Positions 12,302 through 20,693 of a stretch of 64,000 bases of DNA are shown here, piece by piece. This stretch comes from Vulcanimicrobiota bacterium (lineage in GTDB: Bacteria > Vulcanimicrobiota > Vulcanimicrobiia > Vulcanimicrobiales > Vulcanimicrobiaceae). The notes beneath the pieces were generated by a model that made no database searches, was not told the DNA's origin, and saw only the letters and a program-made list of their open reading frames with translations. The stretch covers positions 151,755 to 215,754 of the forward strand of contig PLWS01000006.1 in assembly GCA_003151115.1 (NCBI GenBank), given 5' to 3'. The position numbers and the translations under genes were made by a program. Position 1 is the stretch's first letter; each line of letters starts with the position of its first letter.

Positions 12302-12871
12302 ATGCCCGAGTTCAATGCCGGTCACGCGTTAGACGAAGCCATGGAACGCCACGAACAGATCTCCCAAGGCGGAATTCTCGTTCCGGTCGCGGCCGCGGTT
12401 ATCGCGGTTTTTGCGGCGCTGGCGACGCTGCTCGCTAATCATAACTCCATCTCCGGACTCGCCGAAAAAAACGAGGCGATTCTCTATCAAATCAAGTCCG
12501 CCGATCAGTACGGGTATTACGAGTCGAGCCGGATTAAAGAGCACGTCTACCAAGCAATTCTGGGTGCCGGCCTCGTGAGCGCCGCTCCCGCGCGAACGCA
12601 GATGCAGAGCACGATTGGGAGCGAGCAGAACAAGGCGGCCAAGATTCTCAAAGTCGCGCAAGACGACGACGTTGCGGCGCAGGAGCATTTCAAAGACTCC
12701 GAGGGCTTCATGAAAGCCTACGAAAAGTTCGAGGTCGCGACCACGCTCTTTGAAGTCTCGATCGTGCTGGTGTCGATTACAGCGCTGATGCGCACGCGCG
12801 CGATGCTCTTCGTTGCGGCGGGCGCAACGCTAGTGGGGATCGTGTTCTTCGGGCTCGGCTTTCTGCACTAA
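12302..12871 (+). CDS. DUF4337-like membrane protein
   Basis: A 189-residue protein with an acidic N-terminus (ALDEAMERHEQ), one membrane segment (about residues 28-46), a helical middle probably outside the membrane, and two close C-terminal segments (about 140-187). This layout matches DUF4337, a family of unknown function. It starts at ATG 12302, 32 bases from the divergent serine hydrolase start, so the two share a promoter region. Its 3' end overlaps the convergent tyrA by about 42 bases. Confidence 0.7.
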   Translation: MPEFNAGHALDEAMERHEQISQGGILVPVAAAVIAVFAALATLLANHNSISGLAEKNEAILYQIKSADQYGYYESSRIKEHVYQAILGAGLVSAAPARTQMQSTIGSEQNKAAKILKVAQDDDVAAQEHFKDSEGFMKAYEKFEVATTLFEVSIVLVSITALMRTRAMLFVAAGATLVGIVFFGLGFLH

Positions 12872-13624
12872 AGCCTGCGCGGCCGCGGTTAATTTTGCCG
12901 CAAGTTCGCGCGCGTGGCGCGCGACGTTTTCCGAGTTGTAAGAAAAAATCTCGCGCCACAGATCGGCGTTGGAGTTTCCCAAGCGCAGGAGTTCGGCGGC
13001 AACGGGTCCGCAGAACGCTTCGGCGTCCGCGATGTTCGCCTGCCGGAACGTTTTGGAAAAAATCGTTGCGAAGAGCTGCGGGAGGTGGGACGTGAGCGCG
13101 AGGACGTCGTCGTGCGCTGCCGCATCGCTCGCGACCGCGAGCGCGCCCATCGCAGCTATAAAGTCGCGAGCCCGCATCTCCAGCGTTTTGTCGCCGGGCG
13201 GCACATAGACCCACGGCTTGCCGAAGAAGAGGGTTCCGCGCGCCGCGGCGGGACCGCTGCGCTCGGATCCGGCGAGCGGATGCGTCGCCACGAAATTGGT
13301 GACGCCGCGTCCGGCTTCGAAGATCGGCAGCTTTACCGAGCCGACGTCAACGATGAGCTGTGCGCGCGCTTTTCGATCGCGCAGCGAAAGGAGTTCGTCC
13401 ACGATCGCGCGCGGCGGCATCGCCAGCACGACTGTGCCGGCCTGATCGTACAGATTGTCGCGCGTGACGATTTCGTCGAGCGCTCCCTTTTCCAGCGCAG
13501 CTCGAGCCTGTGGCTCCGACGCGTCGAATCCGATCACGCGCCACCCGAGTTCGCGCCCGCGCAATCCGATCGAAGCTCCAAGCGCACCGGTGCCGATGAC
13601 GCCGAGTGTGACCGGCGCGTTCAC
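12830..13624 (-). CDS. tyrA: prephenate dehydrogenase
   Basis: Oxidatively decarboxylates prephenate (or arogenate) with NAD(P) in tyrosine synthesis. The N-terminus has the Rossmann motif LGVIGTGALGASIG, followed by VVLAMPP, VDVGSVK and the substrate motif THPLAGSERSGP. The C-terminal helical domain has LTSHLPQL. Length is about 264 residues, typical for a stand-alone TyrA without ACT domain. I chose GTG 13624, which overlaps the aroH stop as GTGA, rather than the longer frame starting within aroH. It forms an operon with chorismate mutase, so together they convert chorismate to 4-hydroxyphenylpyruvate. Confidence 0.92.
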   Translation of the reverse strand: MNAPVTLGVIGTGALGASIGLRGRELGWRVIGFDASEPQARAALEKGALDEIVTRDNLYDQAGTVVLAMPPRAIVDELLSLRDRKARAQLIVDVGSVKLPIFEAGRGVTNFVATHPLAGSERSGPAAARGTLFFGKPWVYVPPGDKTLEMRARDFIAAMGALAVASDAAAHDDVLALTSHLPQLFATIFSKTFRQANIADAEAFCGPVAAELLRLGNSNADLWREIFSYNSENVARHARELAAKLTAAAQALVQKAEPEEHDPH

Positions 13625-13995
13625 GGACGATCTTTGCCGGCGATATCGGGGCGCAGCACCCACGCGCCTTCCAAGTAGGCGTGATCGATTTCAGTCTGTG
13701 CCCGCGCGGTTTCGACGTGCATGAGGACGCGGATGCAGCGCGGCATCGAACCGGGCACCGCGATCTCGGTGAAGTGCAGCATCGGGACGTTCACCCAGCC
13801 CATCTCGCGCGCTCCCAGCGCCGGAAACGCTGCGTGAAGGTCTGCCGTCATGCTGAAAAGCACCGATGCGATATCGTCGAGCTCGACGCCGTTACGCTCG
13901 GTCATCTCGGTCAGCAGACGTTTGGTCGCGTCGAGGATCGCTTGAGGCTCGTCCGCATCGACCGTAATGGCGCCGCGAATACCGCGCATCTTCAT
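13621..13995 (-). CDS. aroH: chorismate mutase, AroH (Bacillus) type
   Basis: A 124-residue AroH-fold chorismate mutase converting chorismate to prephenate. Family motifs are clear: RGIRGAITVDAD at the N-terminus, ATKRLLTEM, FSMTADLHAAFPA, AREMGW, VPGSMPRCIRVLMH with the active-site arginine and cysteine region, and YLEGAWVLRPD at the end. ATG 13995 or 13989 can serve as start. Its stop overlaps the tyrA start, indicating translational coupling. It is divergent from the unknown gene at 14015. Confidence 0.93.
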   Translation of the reverse strand: MKMRGIRGAITVDADEPQAILDATKRLLTEMTERNGVELDDIASVLFSMTADLHAAFPALGAREMGWVNVPMLHFTEIAVPGSMPRCIRVLMHVETARAQTEIDHAYLEGAWVLRPDIAGKDRP

Positions 13996-14014
13996 CGCGG
14001 CGGTTTTCGCCGTG

Positions 14015-14761
14015 ATGAGGCGGGCTTACCGCTTGGACCCGGAGAACCCAGATCGCGTGGCTCTCGAGCACATCATTTTGAACGTCGGCTTATGCAAGGC
14101 CGTGGCGCGGTTATCCCCGCAGACGAATGTGGCGATGCGCGTCGTGGTCACCGATCGCATTAACCGGGCCGAGTTCGACCAAACGGTGCGGTTTGCGCGA
14201 GGAACGGGAAATTCGGCGCGCGTCGAGTTCGATTCGTCCTGGGGTACCTACAAGATCGCGATGAGCATTCCGAAGTACCGTTGCAACGGCATAGATTTCT
14301 TGGAAGTGTTGCCGGACCACGATCGCAGCATGAATACGACCCTGGTTGACGGGCCTGCAAACATCGCGGCGCCGGTGATCATCTTGGGTGCGCTGCCGCA
14401 GTCGTTCGCCTACGCACAGCCCTCGGTGGTAATTTTTCCGGCGAGTTTGCGCTGCAACGGCGCTGTGGGCGACCCGCAGATGGATGGTATCGACAACGAG
14501 CTCGAGCAGGATGCATACTACGCCGCGATTCGAACGCCGGCGCTGTATCACCAGCCGATCGCCGTAACCCTGGCTGTGCGCTTACAAGATTCGAGCGGCG
14601 GTTTCCATTACATACGCATGCCGTGGAAGTTTTCGTCGGGATATTCGTGGCCGTCGATCGGGAAGTTGGATATCGATGACGGCGTACTGGGATGGATTGC
14701 CGGACAGACCGAGGATATCTTATTGTGTCCGAAGTTTTACGGGACGTCGGTCGGACAGTAG
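14015..14761 (+). CDS. uncharacterised protein
   Basis: A protein of about 248 residues that I do not recognise. There is no signal peptide or membrane segment. It appears beta-rich, with conserved-looking stretches VVIFPASLRCNG, MPWKFSSGYSWPS and DILLCPKFYGTS, and four or five cysteines. The frame is open further upstream to 13967, but that part overlaps aroH on the other strand. ATG 14015 (or GTG 14012) gives a plausible short divergent spacer. It ends at a strong bidirectional terminator. Confidence 0.6.
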   Translation: MRRAYRLDPENPDRVALEHIILNVGLCKAVARLSPQTNVAMRVVVTDRINRAEFDQTVRFARGTGNSARVEFDSSWGTYKIAMSIPKYRCNGIDFLEVLPDHDRSMNTTLVDGPANIAAPVIILGALPQSFAYAQPSVVIFPASLRCNGAVGDPQMDGIDNELEQDAYYAAIRTPALYHQPIAVTLAVRLQDSSGGFHYIRMPWKFSSGYSWPSIGKLDIDDGVLGWIAGQTEDILLCPKFYGTSVGQ

Positions 14762-14780
14762 GCACCCCAAGAACAAAAAA

Positions 14781-14805
14781 GGCCCGGAACGCTCCGGGCC
14801 TTTTC
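14781..14805. terminator. bidirectional intrinsic terminator
   Basis: The 8-bp perfect stem GGCCCGGA/TCCGGGCC with loop ACGC is preceded by AAAAAA and followed by TTTT. It can therefore end transcription from both the upstream plus-strand gene and the convergent PuuD-like operon. Confidence 0.9.
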
Positions 14806-14819
14806 ATTTGCTCTGCTGT

Positions 14820-15320
14820 TTAGTGGTAGATGTTTTGGTGCGGTCCGGTTACCATGAAGAAGATCATCGGGATCGAAAGCATCGTGTTGACGCGCGATGC
14901 CAGGAACGCGACGCGCCGGGCTTTGTTTTTCTCTTCGTCGGTTGCCGGCACCATGCCGAGCAGCTTCTTCTGGTTCATCCAGATGAAGGTCCAAACGTTG
15001 ATCAGCATGATCGTGCCCAGCCATGCCCCGATGCCGATCGGTGCGAGTGCGCCTTGCAAGCTAAACGCATCTCCGATGCCCTTGAAACCCGCGAAGCTGT
15101 AGAGCAGCGCCGCGCCGAAAACCCACGTCGCAACCGCGCCCCAGCGGAAATACAGCAAGGCGCGGGGCATGATGTATTTGCTGATCGGGCCGGCCTCGCC
15201 GGCGGCGGTGGCTTCTTTCGTGGCGGCCGCGTTGACGAAGTTAAAGAAGTACAGTAAGCCGATCCACATGATGCCGGCGAGCACATGCAGCCAGCGTAGG
15301 ATGATTTCACTCCATTCCAT
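14820..15320 (-). CDS. PuuD-like (urate hydroxylase-type) membrane protein
   Basis: A 166-residue integral membrane protein with about four hydrophobic segments. The N-terminal RWLHVLAGIMWIGLLYFFNF and the later LINVWTFIWMNQKK resemble the membrane domain of PuuD, a membrane-bound urate oxidase. The cytochrome c domain found in full PuuD is absent, so urate oxidation is not assured; it could be a general redox or structural membrane protein. Its ATG follows directly after the TAA of a 38-residue gene, implying tight coupling. Confidence 0.65.
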   Translation of the reverse strand: MEWSEIILRWLHVLAGIMWIGLLYFFNFVNAAATKEATAAGEAGPISKYIMPRALLYFRWGAVATWVFGAALLYSFAGFKGIGDAFSLQGALAPIGIGAWLGTIMLINVWTFIWMNQKKLLGMVPATDEEKNKARRVAFLASRVNTMLSIPMIFFMVTGPHQNIYH

Positions 15321-15437
15321 TTATGCACCCACTCCCGCAGCGTGTTTAACGATCGTTTCAGCGACGTAGTAAAGAATGACGGTCAGGATCAGCCCGCAGA
15401 TGATCGTGCCCCACAACGAGTCCAACGGATTTTTCAC
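15321..15437 (-). CDS. 38-residue single-pass membrane protein
   Basis: This small reading frame starts at GTG 15437 behind a strong ribosome site (GGAGGAAC, 15443-15450) and ends at TAA 15321, immediately before the ATG of the PuuD-like gene. The product begins KNPLDSLWGT and has one hydrophobic helix (IICGLILTVILYYVAETIV), like a small accessory subunit of a membrane complex. No family was recognised. The ribosome site and zero-gap coupling are the main support. Confidence 0.65.
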   Translation of the reverse strand: MKNPLDSLWGTIICGLILTVILYYVAETIVKHAAGVGA

Positions 15438-15449
15438 TTGAGGTTCCTC

Positions 15450-15727
15450 CTATTTCGGCGGCGGCGGGGCCGTGCGCCCCAGTGCGACGGCGGCGCTGCC
15501 GTCGGTTATTTCCCAAATGGCGATGGCAGCCTCGCTGCGTGTCACGGGTTTCTTCGGTGAAAAGGCTTTGAGTGCTCCCCAGATACGCGCTATGTTCCGA
15601 GTCGTACGCACGGAGTCGTCTTCATGAATGGCGGTTGCGTACTGCGGATTGATCCGCTCCCGCCCGAACATGCCGCCAGCATCGCACCGGCGAACGTGAA
15701 AGCCACGAAGGAAGGGAGTCGATTCAT
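15450..15727 (-). pseudogene. frameshifted lipoprotein with SLH-like C-terminus
   Basis: From ATG 15727 the frame encodes a lipoprotein signal (MNRLPSFVAFTFAGAMLAAC) and then stops near 15590. A second frame, entered near 15665, continues as GRERINPQYATAIHEDD and then an SLH-like block (SPKKPVTRSEAAIAIWEI), ending in APPPPK at 15450. A single-base shift in the G-rich stretch after the lipobox would join them into one protein of about 92 residues. It may be a pseudogene, an assembly error or programmed frameshifting. Its putative ATG overlaps the divergent ATG at 15726 (shared CATG) and has no clear ribosome site, which lowers confidence. Confidence 0.4.
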
Positions 15728-16184
15728 GCTTGTATTGCTTAGGGTAGGTTTTAGGTGGGTCCTTTCGGCGTTTTTGCTGCCCGCGGCGTTCTCTGTGGCC
15801 GGGCCTGCGGCTGCGGCAGCGAGCGTTCCGTGTGCGGGCGCCGATCCGGCGATTGTCTCTGCCGGCGTGCAAGGCACGAGTTCCGACGGCCGCATCAACC
15901 GCTACTCGATTGCCATTCGCGTCGTCAATTTGGGCCGGGCCACGCAGCCGTCCAACGTCTTACAGTCGGTAGAGATTTATCAGAACGGAATAAAACTAGA
16001 CACCAAAGGTTTGCCGCCGCTTCGTCCGGGTCAAGCCTATTCGTTTCCGTATGTCTTTCAGCGATCGATCGACGCGGGCGAAGGCACATCGACACTAGCG
16101 CTCAAGCTCGTCATGCGCCAGCCCTCACCGCCGGGAAAACAAGATTGCAACGCGAGTAACGACGCTTACACCGTGACGTTCTAA
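15726..16184 (+). CDS. secreted CARDB-like protein, unknown function
   Basis: A protein of about 152 residues from ATG 15726 behind a strong ribosome site (AAGGAAGGGAG). A long signal peptide (about residues 1-31, ending AGPAAAAA) precedes one beta-sandwich domain with the pattern VVNLG...VEIYQNGIKLDTKG.LPPLRPGQAYSF. This resembles CARDB/adhesion-type Ig-like domains. The C-terminus has a CNASNDAYTVTF strand. It is convergent with the sirtuin gene, the stops overlapping at 16181-16184. Probably a periplasmic or cell-surface binding module. Confidence 0.65.
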   Translation: MLVLLRVGFRWVLSAFLLPAAFSVAGPAAAAASVPCAGADPAIVSAGVQGTSSDGRINRYSIAIRVVNLGRATQPSNVLQSVEIYQNGIKLDTKGLPPLRPGQAYSFPYVFQRSIDAGEGTSTLALKLVMRQPSPPGKQDCNASNDAYTVTF

Positions 16185-16912
16185 AGCCGCAGTAACTCGA
16201 CAATCGCCGGTAGCGCGACCGCCGCGCCTTCGCGGATGACGCAGTCACAGCGGTCGCTCAAGCCGGTTGCATCCGGATTTATTTCGGCGATAAAGGCGCG
16301 ATCGTTTTGCAACGCGAGCGCGGCTGCTGGATAAACTTGCGCGGACGTTCCGACGACGAGGATGACGTCCGCGCGCGCGGCCGCGCTTTCCGCGCGCGAC
16401 CATACGTCTTGAGGTAGACTTTCACCGAACCACACAACCTGCGGACGGAACCGCTCGCCGCAGGAATGGTCGATGAGCGACTCGTCGAGACCGTTTGCGA
16501 GGGGCAGCGTCACGCCGCAGCCCGTGCATCTCGCCTCACGCAGATGTCCGTGCAGTTCGAGCACGTTCTTCGAGCCGGCACGCGCATGCAGCGAATCGAC
16601 GGTCTGCGTTGCGATGGTCATATCGGGCACGAGCGCTTCGAGCTGCGCGGGCGCATAGTGGCCGGCGTTCGGCTGCGCACCGCTATATGCGCGAATGCGT
16701 TCGTTGTACCAGCGCCAAACCGTGAGCGGATCGCGCGCAAACCCTTGGGGCGACGCGAGATCTTGGACGCGGTGATTCTGCCAATAGCCGTCAACGCCGC
16801 GAAATGTCGGCAATCCGCTCTCCGCGCTCATCCCCGCGCCGGTCAAGACAAAGACGAACCGCGCGGATTTTAGGGAGGCCAAGAATACGGACGAGAAGGA
16901 TTTTTGTGTCAC
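16181..16912 (-). CDS. cobB: SIR2-family NAD-dependent protein deacylase
   Basis: A 243-residue sirtuin removing acyl groups from lysines using NAD. NAD motifs are TGAGMSAESGLPTFRG (residues 24-39), the catalytic histidine in LELHGH (H121), VVWFGESLP and VVGTSAQVYPAA. The YNER tyrosine/arginine pair (Y69, R72) matches class III desuccinylases. Two oddities: the usual TQNxD loop is TQTVD (threonine at 104), and only three cysteines (C129, C132, C151) are present where four bind zinc. The start is GTG 16912, 18 bases from the divergent S66 gene. Confidence 0.88.
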   Translation of the reverse strand: MTQKSFSSVFLASLKSARFVFVLTGAGMSAESGLPTFRGVDGYWQNHRVQDLASPQGFARDPLTVWRWYNERIRAYSGAQPNAGHYAPAQLEALVPDMTIATQTVDSLHARAGSKNVLELHGHLREARCTGCGVTLPLANGLDESLIDHSCGERFRPQVVWFGESLPQDVWSRAESAAARADVILVVGTSAQVYPAAALALQNDRAFIAEINPDATGLSDRCDCVIREGAAVALPAIVELLRL

Positions 16913-16930
16913 GTTGTTCAGTTCTAGGGC

Positions 16931-17935
16931 ATGAAGCGGGCGGCATTCTTGGCAGCATCGTCAGCGCTTGCGAGCGCCGGTGCTGTTGCATTGCCGGCGC
17001 GCGCTGCCGATATCCCGGTCGTCAAACCGCCGCGGCTGCGTGCGGGCGATAAGGTTGGGCTGGTGTCGCCCGCTGGTCCGGTGGACAATGCTGCCGATCT
17101 TAAGAAGGCGATCGATCAACTTCTTGCGGTCGGTCTTGAAGCCGTCGTCGGCAAGCACGTGATGGACCGGGCTGCGTACCTGGCCGGCAGCGATGAGGCG
17201 CGCGCGAGCGATCTGAACGCGTTCGCACGAGACCCGCAGATTCGCGGCATATTCGCCACACGCGGCGGCTACGGAACGATGCGCATCTTGGATGCGATCG
17301 ACTATGACGCGTTTAGCCGCGATCCGAAAGTGGTGCTCGGCTTTTCCGACATCACGGCACTCATCAACGCCATCACGGCTCGCACAGGCTTGGTGACGTT
17401 TCACGGGCCGGTCGCGGCGTATTCAACCTACACGCCGGTCGTCGTGCGCGAGATGCAGACGCTCTTGATGAACGCGCAGGCGCCGGGAACGCTACGCAAC
17501 GCGACGACGACTACGATCGTGCCGGGCGCCGCGCGCGGAAAACTGGTGGGCGGGAACCTGACGCTGATCGATGGCTTGGCCGGAACGCCTTACGCGATCC
17601 CTGTCGCGGGGAATATTCTGCTGATCGAAGATGTCCACGAGAATCCGTATCAGATCGATCAACTGCTGACGACGCTGCTGCTCGGAGGCGTGCTGCAGAG
17701 CGCGGCGGGTATTGCCGCCGGCGTTATCGTCGAACCGGATCGGAAGCAGAGCGAAGGTCCATCGCCGGACCTGATGTTCGCCCTGCGCGATCGACTCGGC
17801 GCGGCGAAACGTCCGGCAGTGCAAGGCATGCAGTTCGGGCACATTCTCAATCAATGGGTGCTGCCGATCGGGCTCGCGGCGACGCTGGACGCGACGGTGG
17901 GGACGTTGACGATCGACGAGGCTGCGGTCGCCTAA
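16931..17935 (+). CDS. S66 family LD-carboxypeptidase-like protein, exported
   Basis: A 334-residue serine peptidase of the LdcA/MccF family, which trims D-alanine from muropeptides or cleaves peptide antibiotics. A signal sequence (residues 1-25, ending LPARAA) indicates export, unlike cytoplasmic E. coli LdcA. Motifs: VGLVSPAGPVD, RGGYGTMRILDAIDY, the nucleophile elbow GFSDITALI, VGGNLTLIDGL and LLIEDVHENPYQID. The final active-site histidine is plausibly in the MQFGHILNQ stretch. Convergence of function with the nearby lytic transglycosylase suggests cell-wall recycling. Confidence 0.88.
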   Translation: MKRAAFLAASSALASAGAVALPARAADIPVVKPPRLRAGDKVGLVSPAGPVDNAADLKKAIDQLLAVGLEAVVGKHVMDRAAYLAGSDEARASDLNAFARDPQIRGIFATRGGYGTMRILDAIDYDAFSRDPKVVLGFSDITALINAITARTGLVTFHGPVAAYSTYTPVVVREMQTLLMNAQAPGTLRNATTTTIVPGAARGKLVGGNLTLIDGLAGTPYAIPVAGNILLIEDVHENPYQIDQLLTTLLLGGVLQSAAGIAAGVIVEPDRKQSEGPSPDLMFALRDRLGAAKRPAVQGMQFGHILNQWVLPIGLAATLDATVGTLTIDEAAVA

Positions 17936-18003
17936 GAAGTGGCCGCAGGGCGACAGGTACGAGAGTTGTTTCATTAACCGCGGTCTTAGGGTAAGTCCGA
18001 ACA

Positions 18004-20583
18004 TTGACGCTTGTTAAGCTTAACGATCTGGGGGGCACCCGGCGGCTTGGGCGTGCCAGGCACGCCCTTATTATTGCGAGCTTTTTGGTAAGCGCATGCT
18101 CAGGGGCACATCACATGCCTCCGATGGCAAACGGCACAGCGACGCTTCAGACGCCGCAATCGATCTCGCCCGGCTCGATTGCAGCACCGCCGATGGCGCA
18201 GACTGCAATTCTTCCTTCCAGCGCGATGCGGTCACCTAGCAGTTCCGGCATCAAACCGATGAGCGCAATTCCAGGAATCAGCTACGCTCAAGTTCCCGGT
18301 ACGGCCATAGCAGCCTCAGCCGCGAGCGATGGCTCGTTATGGGTTCTTTCCGATTCGCCAAGCGGTGCGGACAAATACATCTGGCACTATAGTGATGGCA
18401 GCTGGACGAACATCACTGGACTGGCAAATCATATTAGTGCCGCCCCAGATGGGTCGCTTTACGCAAGCAACTCCCTCGGTGGCGTTTATCACTATGTCGG
18501 CGGAAGTTGGACAGCGTTGGGCGGTGGCGTCAGCGATATTACTGCGGCCTCTGGCAGTACTGTTTACGTGCTTTCAAATGGGCAGTCAATCGGTAGCGAT
18601 CAAGCGATCTGGTATTACAGCGGGAGCTGGTCGCAGATTCGGGGATCGGGCGTCCACATCGCCGCTTCATTAGACGCTGGGACGCATAGCATTCCGGCTG
18701 GCACTGTAGGGCCGAACGGTCTCTACGTCATCAATTCGAGTGGTTCCATTTATTACACGCAAGGCAACGGCAACTACATCCAAATTCCCGGTGCTTCCGC
18801 CGCAATCTCGCCGTCTACAACGGGGGGCGTGTTTGTTTTGGGATATCCTGCCGATGTATCGGGGACAGCGATCTATTATTACGACTTGGACAGCCCCGGC
18901 TGGCAGCAAATTGCCGGCAACGGTGTTGCAATCTCCGCGGCGGCATCGCAGCTTTATGTGATCTCCGCTTCAAACGCAATCTATTCGGCGCAGCTGGGGG
19001 GAATGGCGCATTTCACGCTTTCGGATCCGTATCCGTACTCGTCTACGTCAGTAAAGCCTCAGGACTTCTCACCCGCGACTGTCACGATGTCAATCGTAAT
19101 GAATGCGGTGACGCACACCTTTTCGATTTCGCCTAATTCGCCGAACTGCTCTGTGAGCGGCGGAAACATTGCATGCGCCATCGATGCCCCCGTACAGAAT
19201 GGACCGCTAACGTTCGCTGTTCAAACCTTTGATAGAACCGGCGCTGTCTTGACTCAGGTCAGCGGAAATGCGACCATCAGCGGCTTTACAACGATTCCGC
19301 TGGCGTTACAAGGCGTTTGGCACACCGCAACGGCCCGACTCAGCAATGCCCATCCGACGCTGGGCACATCTACGAATATCACCGTCAACGTTTCGGCATA
19401 TGATGCATCCGGCGCACTCATAGTTGGCCCCGAGCCATATAGCAGTCCGGTTCCACTGTACGATGCCGACGCCAGCGGTGCCACACAACTCTCCGCCACA
19501 TCCGTTACGTCGCCTACCCAAACCGTTACCCTGTCTTATAATGGCGCGCTTATAAATGCTGTCGTTTCGGCGGCAGTGCCGCCGTCGCAGGCATCCGGCC
19601 AGCAAGACACACTTATTCCAACAGCAGTGACGGCGGAGTATCCGATTCCGTCTGGAACGTACGCTGCGGCCAACGACGGCACCGGTACGATCTTTACGAA
19701 CAACGACGGCACGCTTTCTTTTCTTGAGAATGTGGCCGTCGGACACGTAACAACGGGCGGTGTTGTGACCGAAACCAAATTACCGTACTACGAGTACAGC
19801 ATCACCAAAGGCCCTGACGGCAATGTTTGGCTGATTTGTCAGAATGCGACGCGTTCTCTTACCGAGCTTGCACGTTTGAACGCGGACGGTACGCTCACGC
19901 AATTTCCGTTGCCCGACTTCGACAACACGCCTCTAACACTTGGCGCAGACGGCAATTTTTGGATGATATCGTATCCAAGCAGCGGGGTTGCAGCTATCGC
20001 CCGCCGCGTAACGCCAACCGGCGTCGTTTCGGACTTTCCTGTTAGCGGCGCTAACGGTATCAATTATCCGACTACCGGTCCGGATGGAAATGTTTGGTAC
20101 ACTGGGACGATCGGCACTTCATATGGTTTTATCAAGGTTACACTGGCCGGTCAGGCAACCGTCTATCCACTGCCTTCGAATGCGCAGCCCTGCTGCTCCC
20201 CGTCGCTCGCCGCTTTAGCGGCCGGGCCCGACGGGCGCATGTACAGCACTCTCCAACAGCAACGTGTGGGTTCCGTCGACTCGTCGGGCAATTTTTCAGA
20301 GCTCACGCCAAGCTTCTTTACCGTTCTCTGGAATCAAAGCTTCAGCGCCATGACGTTTGGCCCCGACAACGCGCTGTGGATCTCGTTAGGGTCCGCCGTC
20401 CCAGGAATATGTAATCCCGTTCTTGGGCACATGACCACAAGCGGATCGTTTGCGATGCTCGTATTGCCGAACTGCGCGCCAGCCGGTTCCATCCTTCCCC
20501 AACCTAATGCACTGGTAACCGGCCCTGATGGAAACTTATGGTATACTCGCGACCGATTTGTCGGGAAAGTCATTTTGCACTAA
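18004..20583 (+). CDS. large lipoprotein: tectonin-like propeller plus Vgb-like propeller
   Basis: An 859-residue predicted lipoprotein. The lipobox is LVSAC (C32 from TTG 18004). A linker with SPGSIAAPPMAQTAILP follows. Residues about 85-335 form a tectonin-like propeller (GSLWVLSD, IWHYSDGSW, VYVLSNGQ). After an Ig-like middle, the C-terminal 280 residues carry virginiamycin-B-lyase-like blades (GPDGNVWL, GADGNFWM, GPDGNVWYTG, GPDGNLWYTR). Vgb proper linearises streptogramin B, but many such propellers are not lyases. The start is uncertain: no ribosome site precedes TTG 18004, and a 19-bp palindrome sits within the leader codons. The N-terminal half is paralogous to the gene at 23073. Confidence 0.75.
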   Translation: MTLVKLNDLGGTRRLGRARHALIIASFLVSACSGAHHMPPMANGTATLQTPQSISPGSIAAPPMAQTAILPSSAMRSPSSSGIKPMSAIPGISYAQVPGTAIAASAASDGSLWVLSDSPSGADKYIWHYSDGSWTNITGLANHISAAPDGSLYASNSLGGVYHYVGGSWTALGGGVSDITAASGSTVYVLSNGQSIGSDQAIWYYSGSWSQIRGSGVHIAASLDAGTHSIPAGTVGPNGLYVINSSGSIYYTQGNGNYIQIPGASAAISPSTTGGVFVLGYPADVSGTAIYYYDLDSPGWQQIAGNGVAISAAASQLYVISASNAIYSAQLGGMAHFTLSDPYPYSSTSVKPQDFSPATVTMSIVMNAVTHTFSISPNSPNCSVSGGNIACAIDAPVQNGPLTFAVQTFDRTGAVLTQVSGNATISGFTTIPLALQGVWHTATARLSNAHPTLGTSTNITVNVSAYDASGALIVGPEPYSSPVPLYDADASGATQLSATSVTSPTQTVTLSYNGALINAVVSAAVPPSQASGQQDTLIPTAVTAEYPIPSGTYAAANDGTGTIFTNNDGTLSFLENVAVGHVTTGGVVTETKLPYYEYSITKGPDGNVWLICQNATRSLTELARLNADGTLTQFPLPDFDNTPLTLGADGNFWMISYPSSGVAAIARRVTPTGVVSDFPVSGANGINYPTTGPDGNVWYTGTIGTSYGFIKVTLAGQATVYPLPSNAQPCCSPSLAALAAGPDGRMYSTLQQQRVGSVDSSGNFSELTPSFFTVLWNQSFSAMTFGPDNALWISLGSAVPGICNPVLGHMTTSGSFAMLVLPNCAPAGSILPQPNALVTGPDGNLWYTRDRFVGKVILH
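18049..18067. repeat. 19-base palindrome in the signal-peptide region
   Basis: GGGCGTGCC-A-GGCACGCCC is a perfect inverted repeat around one central base, followed by TTATTATT. It looks like a terminator or REP-like hairpin, yet it lies inside the start region of the lipoprotein gene. There it could attenuate expression or hinder translation. Confidence 0.55.
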
Positions 20584-20646
20584 AAACGCGGTTCGGATTT
20601 TCCTCTTATGCCGTCGTCGAACTGAATAAGCCGGCGCTCGTTTATA

Positions 20647-20693
20647 TGGTGGAGATGGGGGACTCGAACCCCCTACCCCTTACATGCGAAGCA
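20647..20693 (-). repeat. displaced tRNA-Ala 3' fragment (putative att site)
   Basis: On the minus strand this repeats the anticodon-loop-to-acceptor half of the complete tRNA-Ala at 25556-25628. It matches exactly over TGCTTCGCATGTAAGGGGT, then again through the T-loop, with one substitution and one single-base deletion. Unlike the complete gene it retains an encoded CCA end (TGG at 20647-20649). The 5' half of a tRNA is absent. The same orientation as the intact gene fits an attL/attR pair left by integration into the tRNA 3' end. Confidence 0.75.

Noticed and set aside
18004-20583. Functional virginiamycin B lyase
   Set aside because: The Vgb-like blades are only one domain of a large lipoprotein, and such propellers are widespread without lyase activity.
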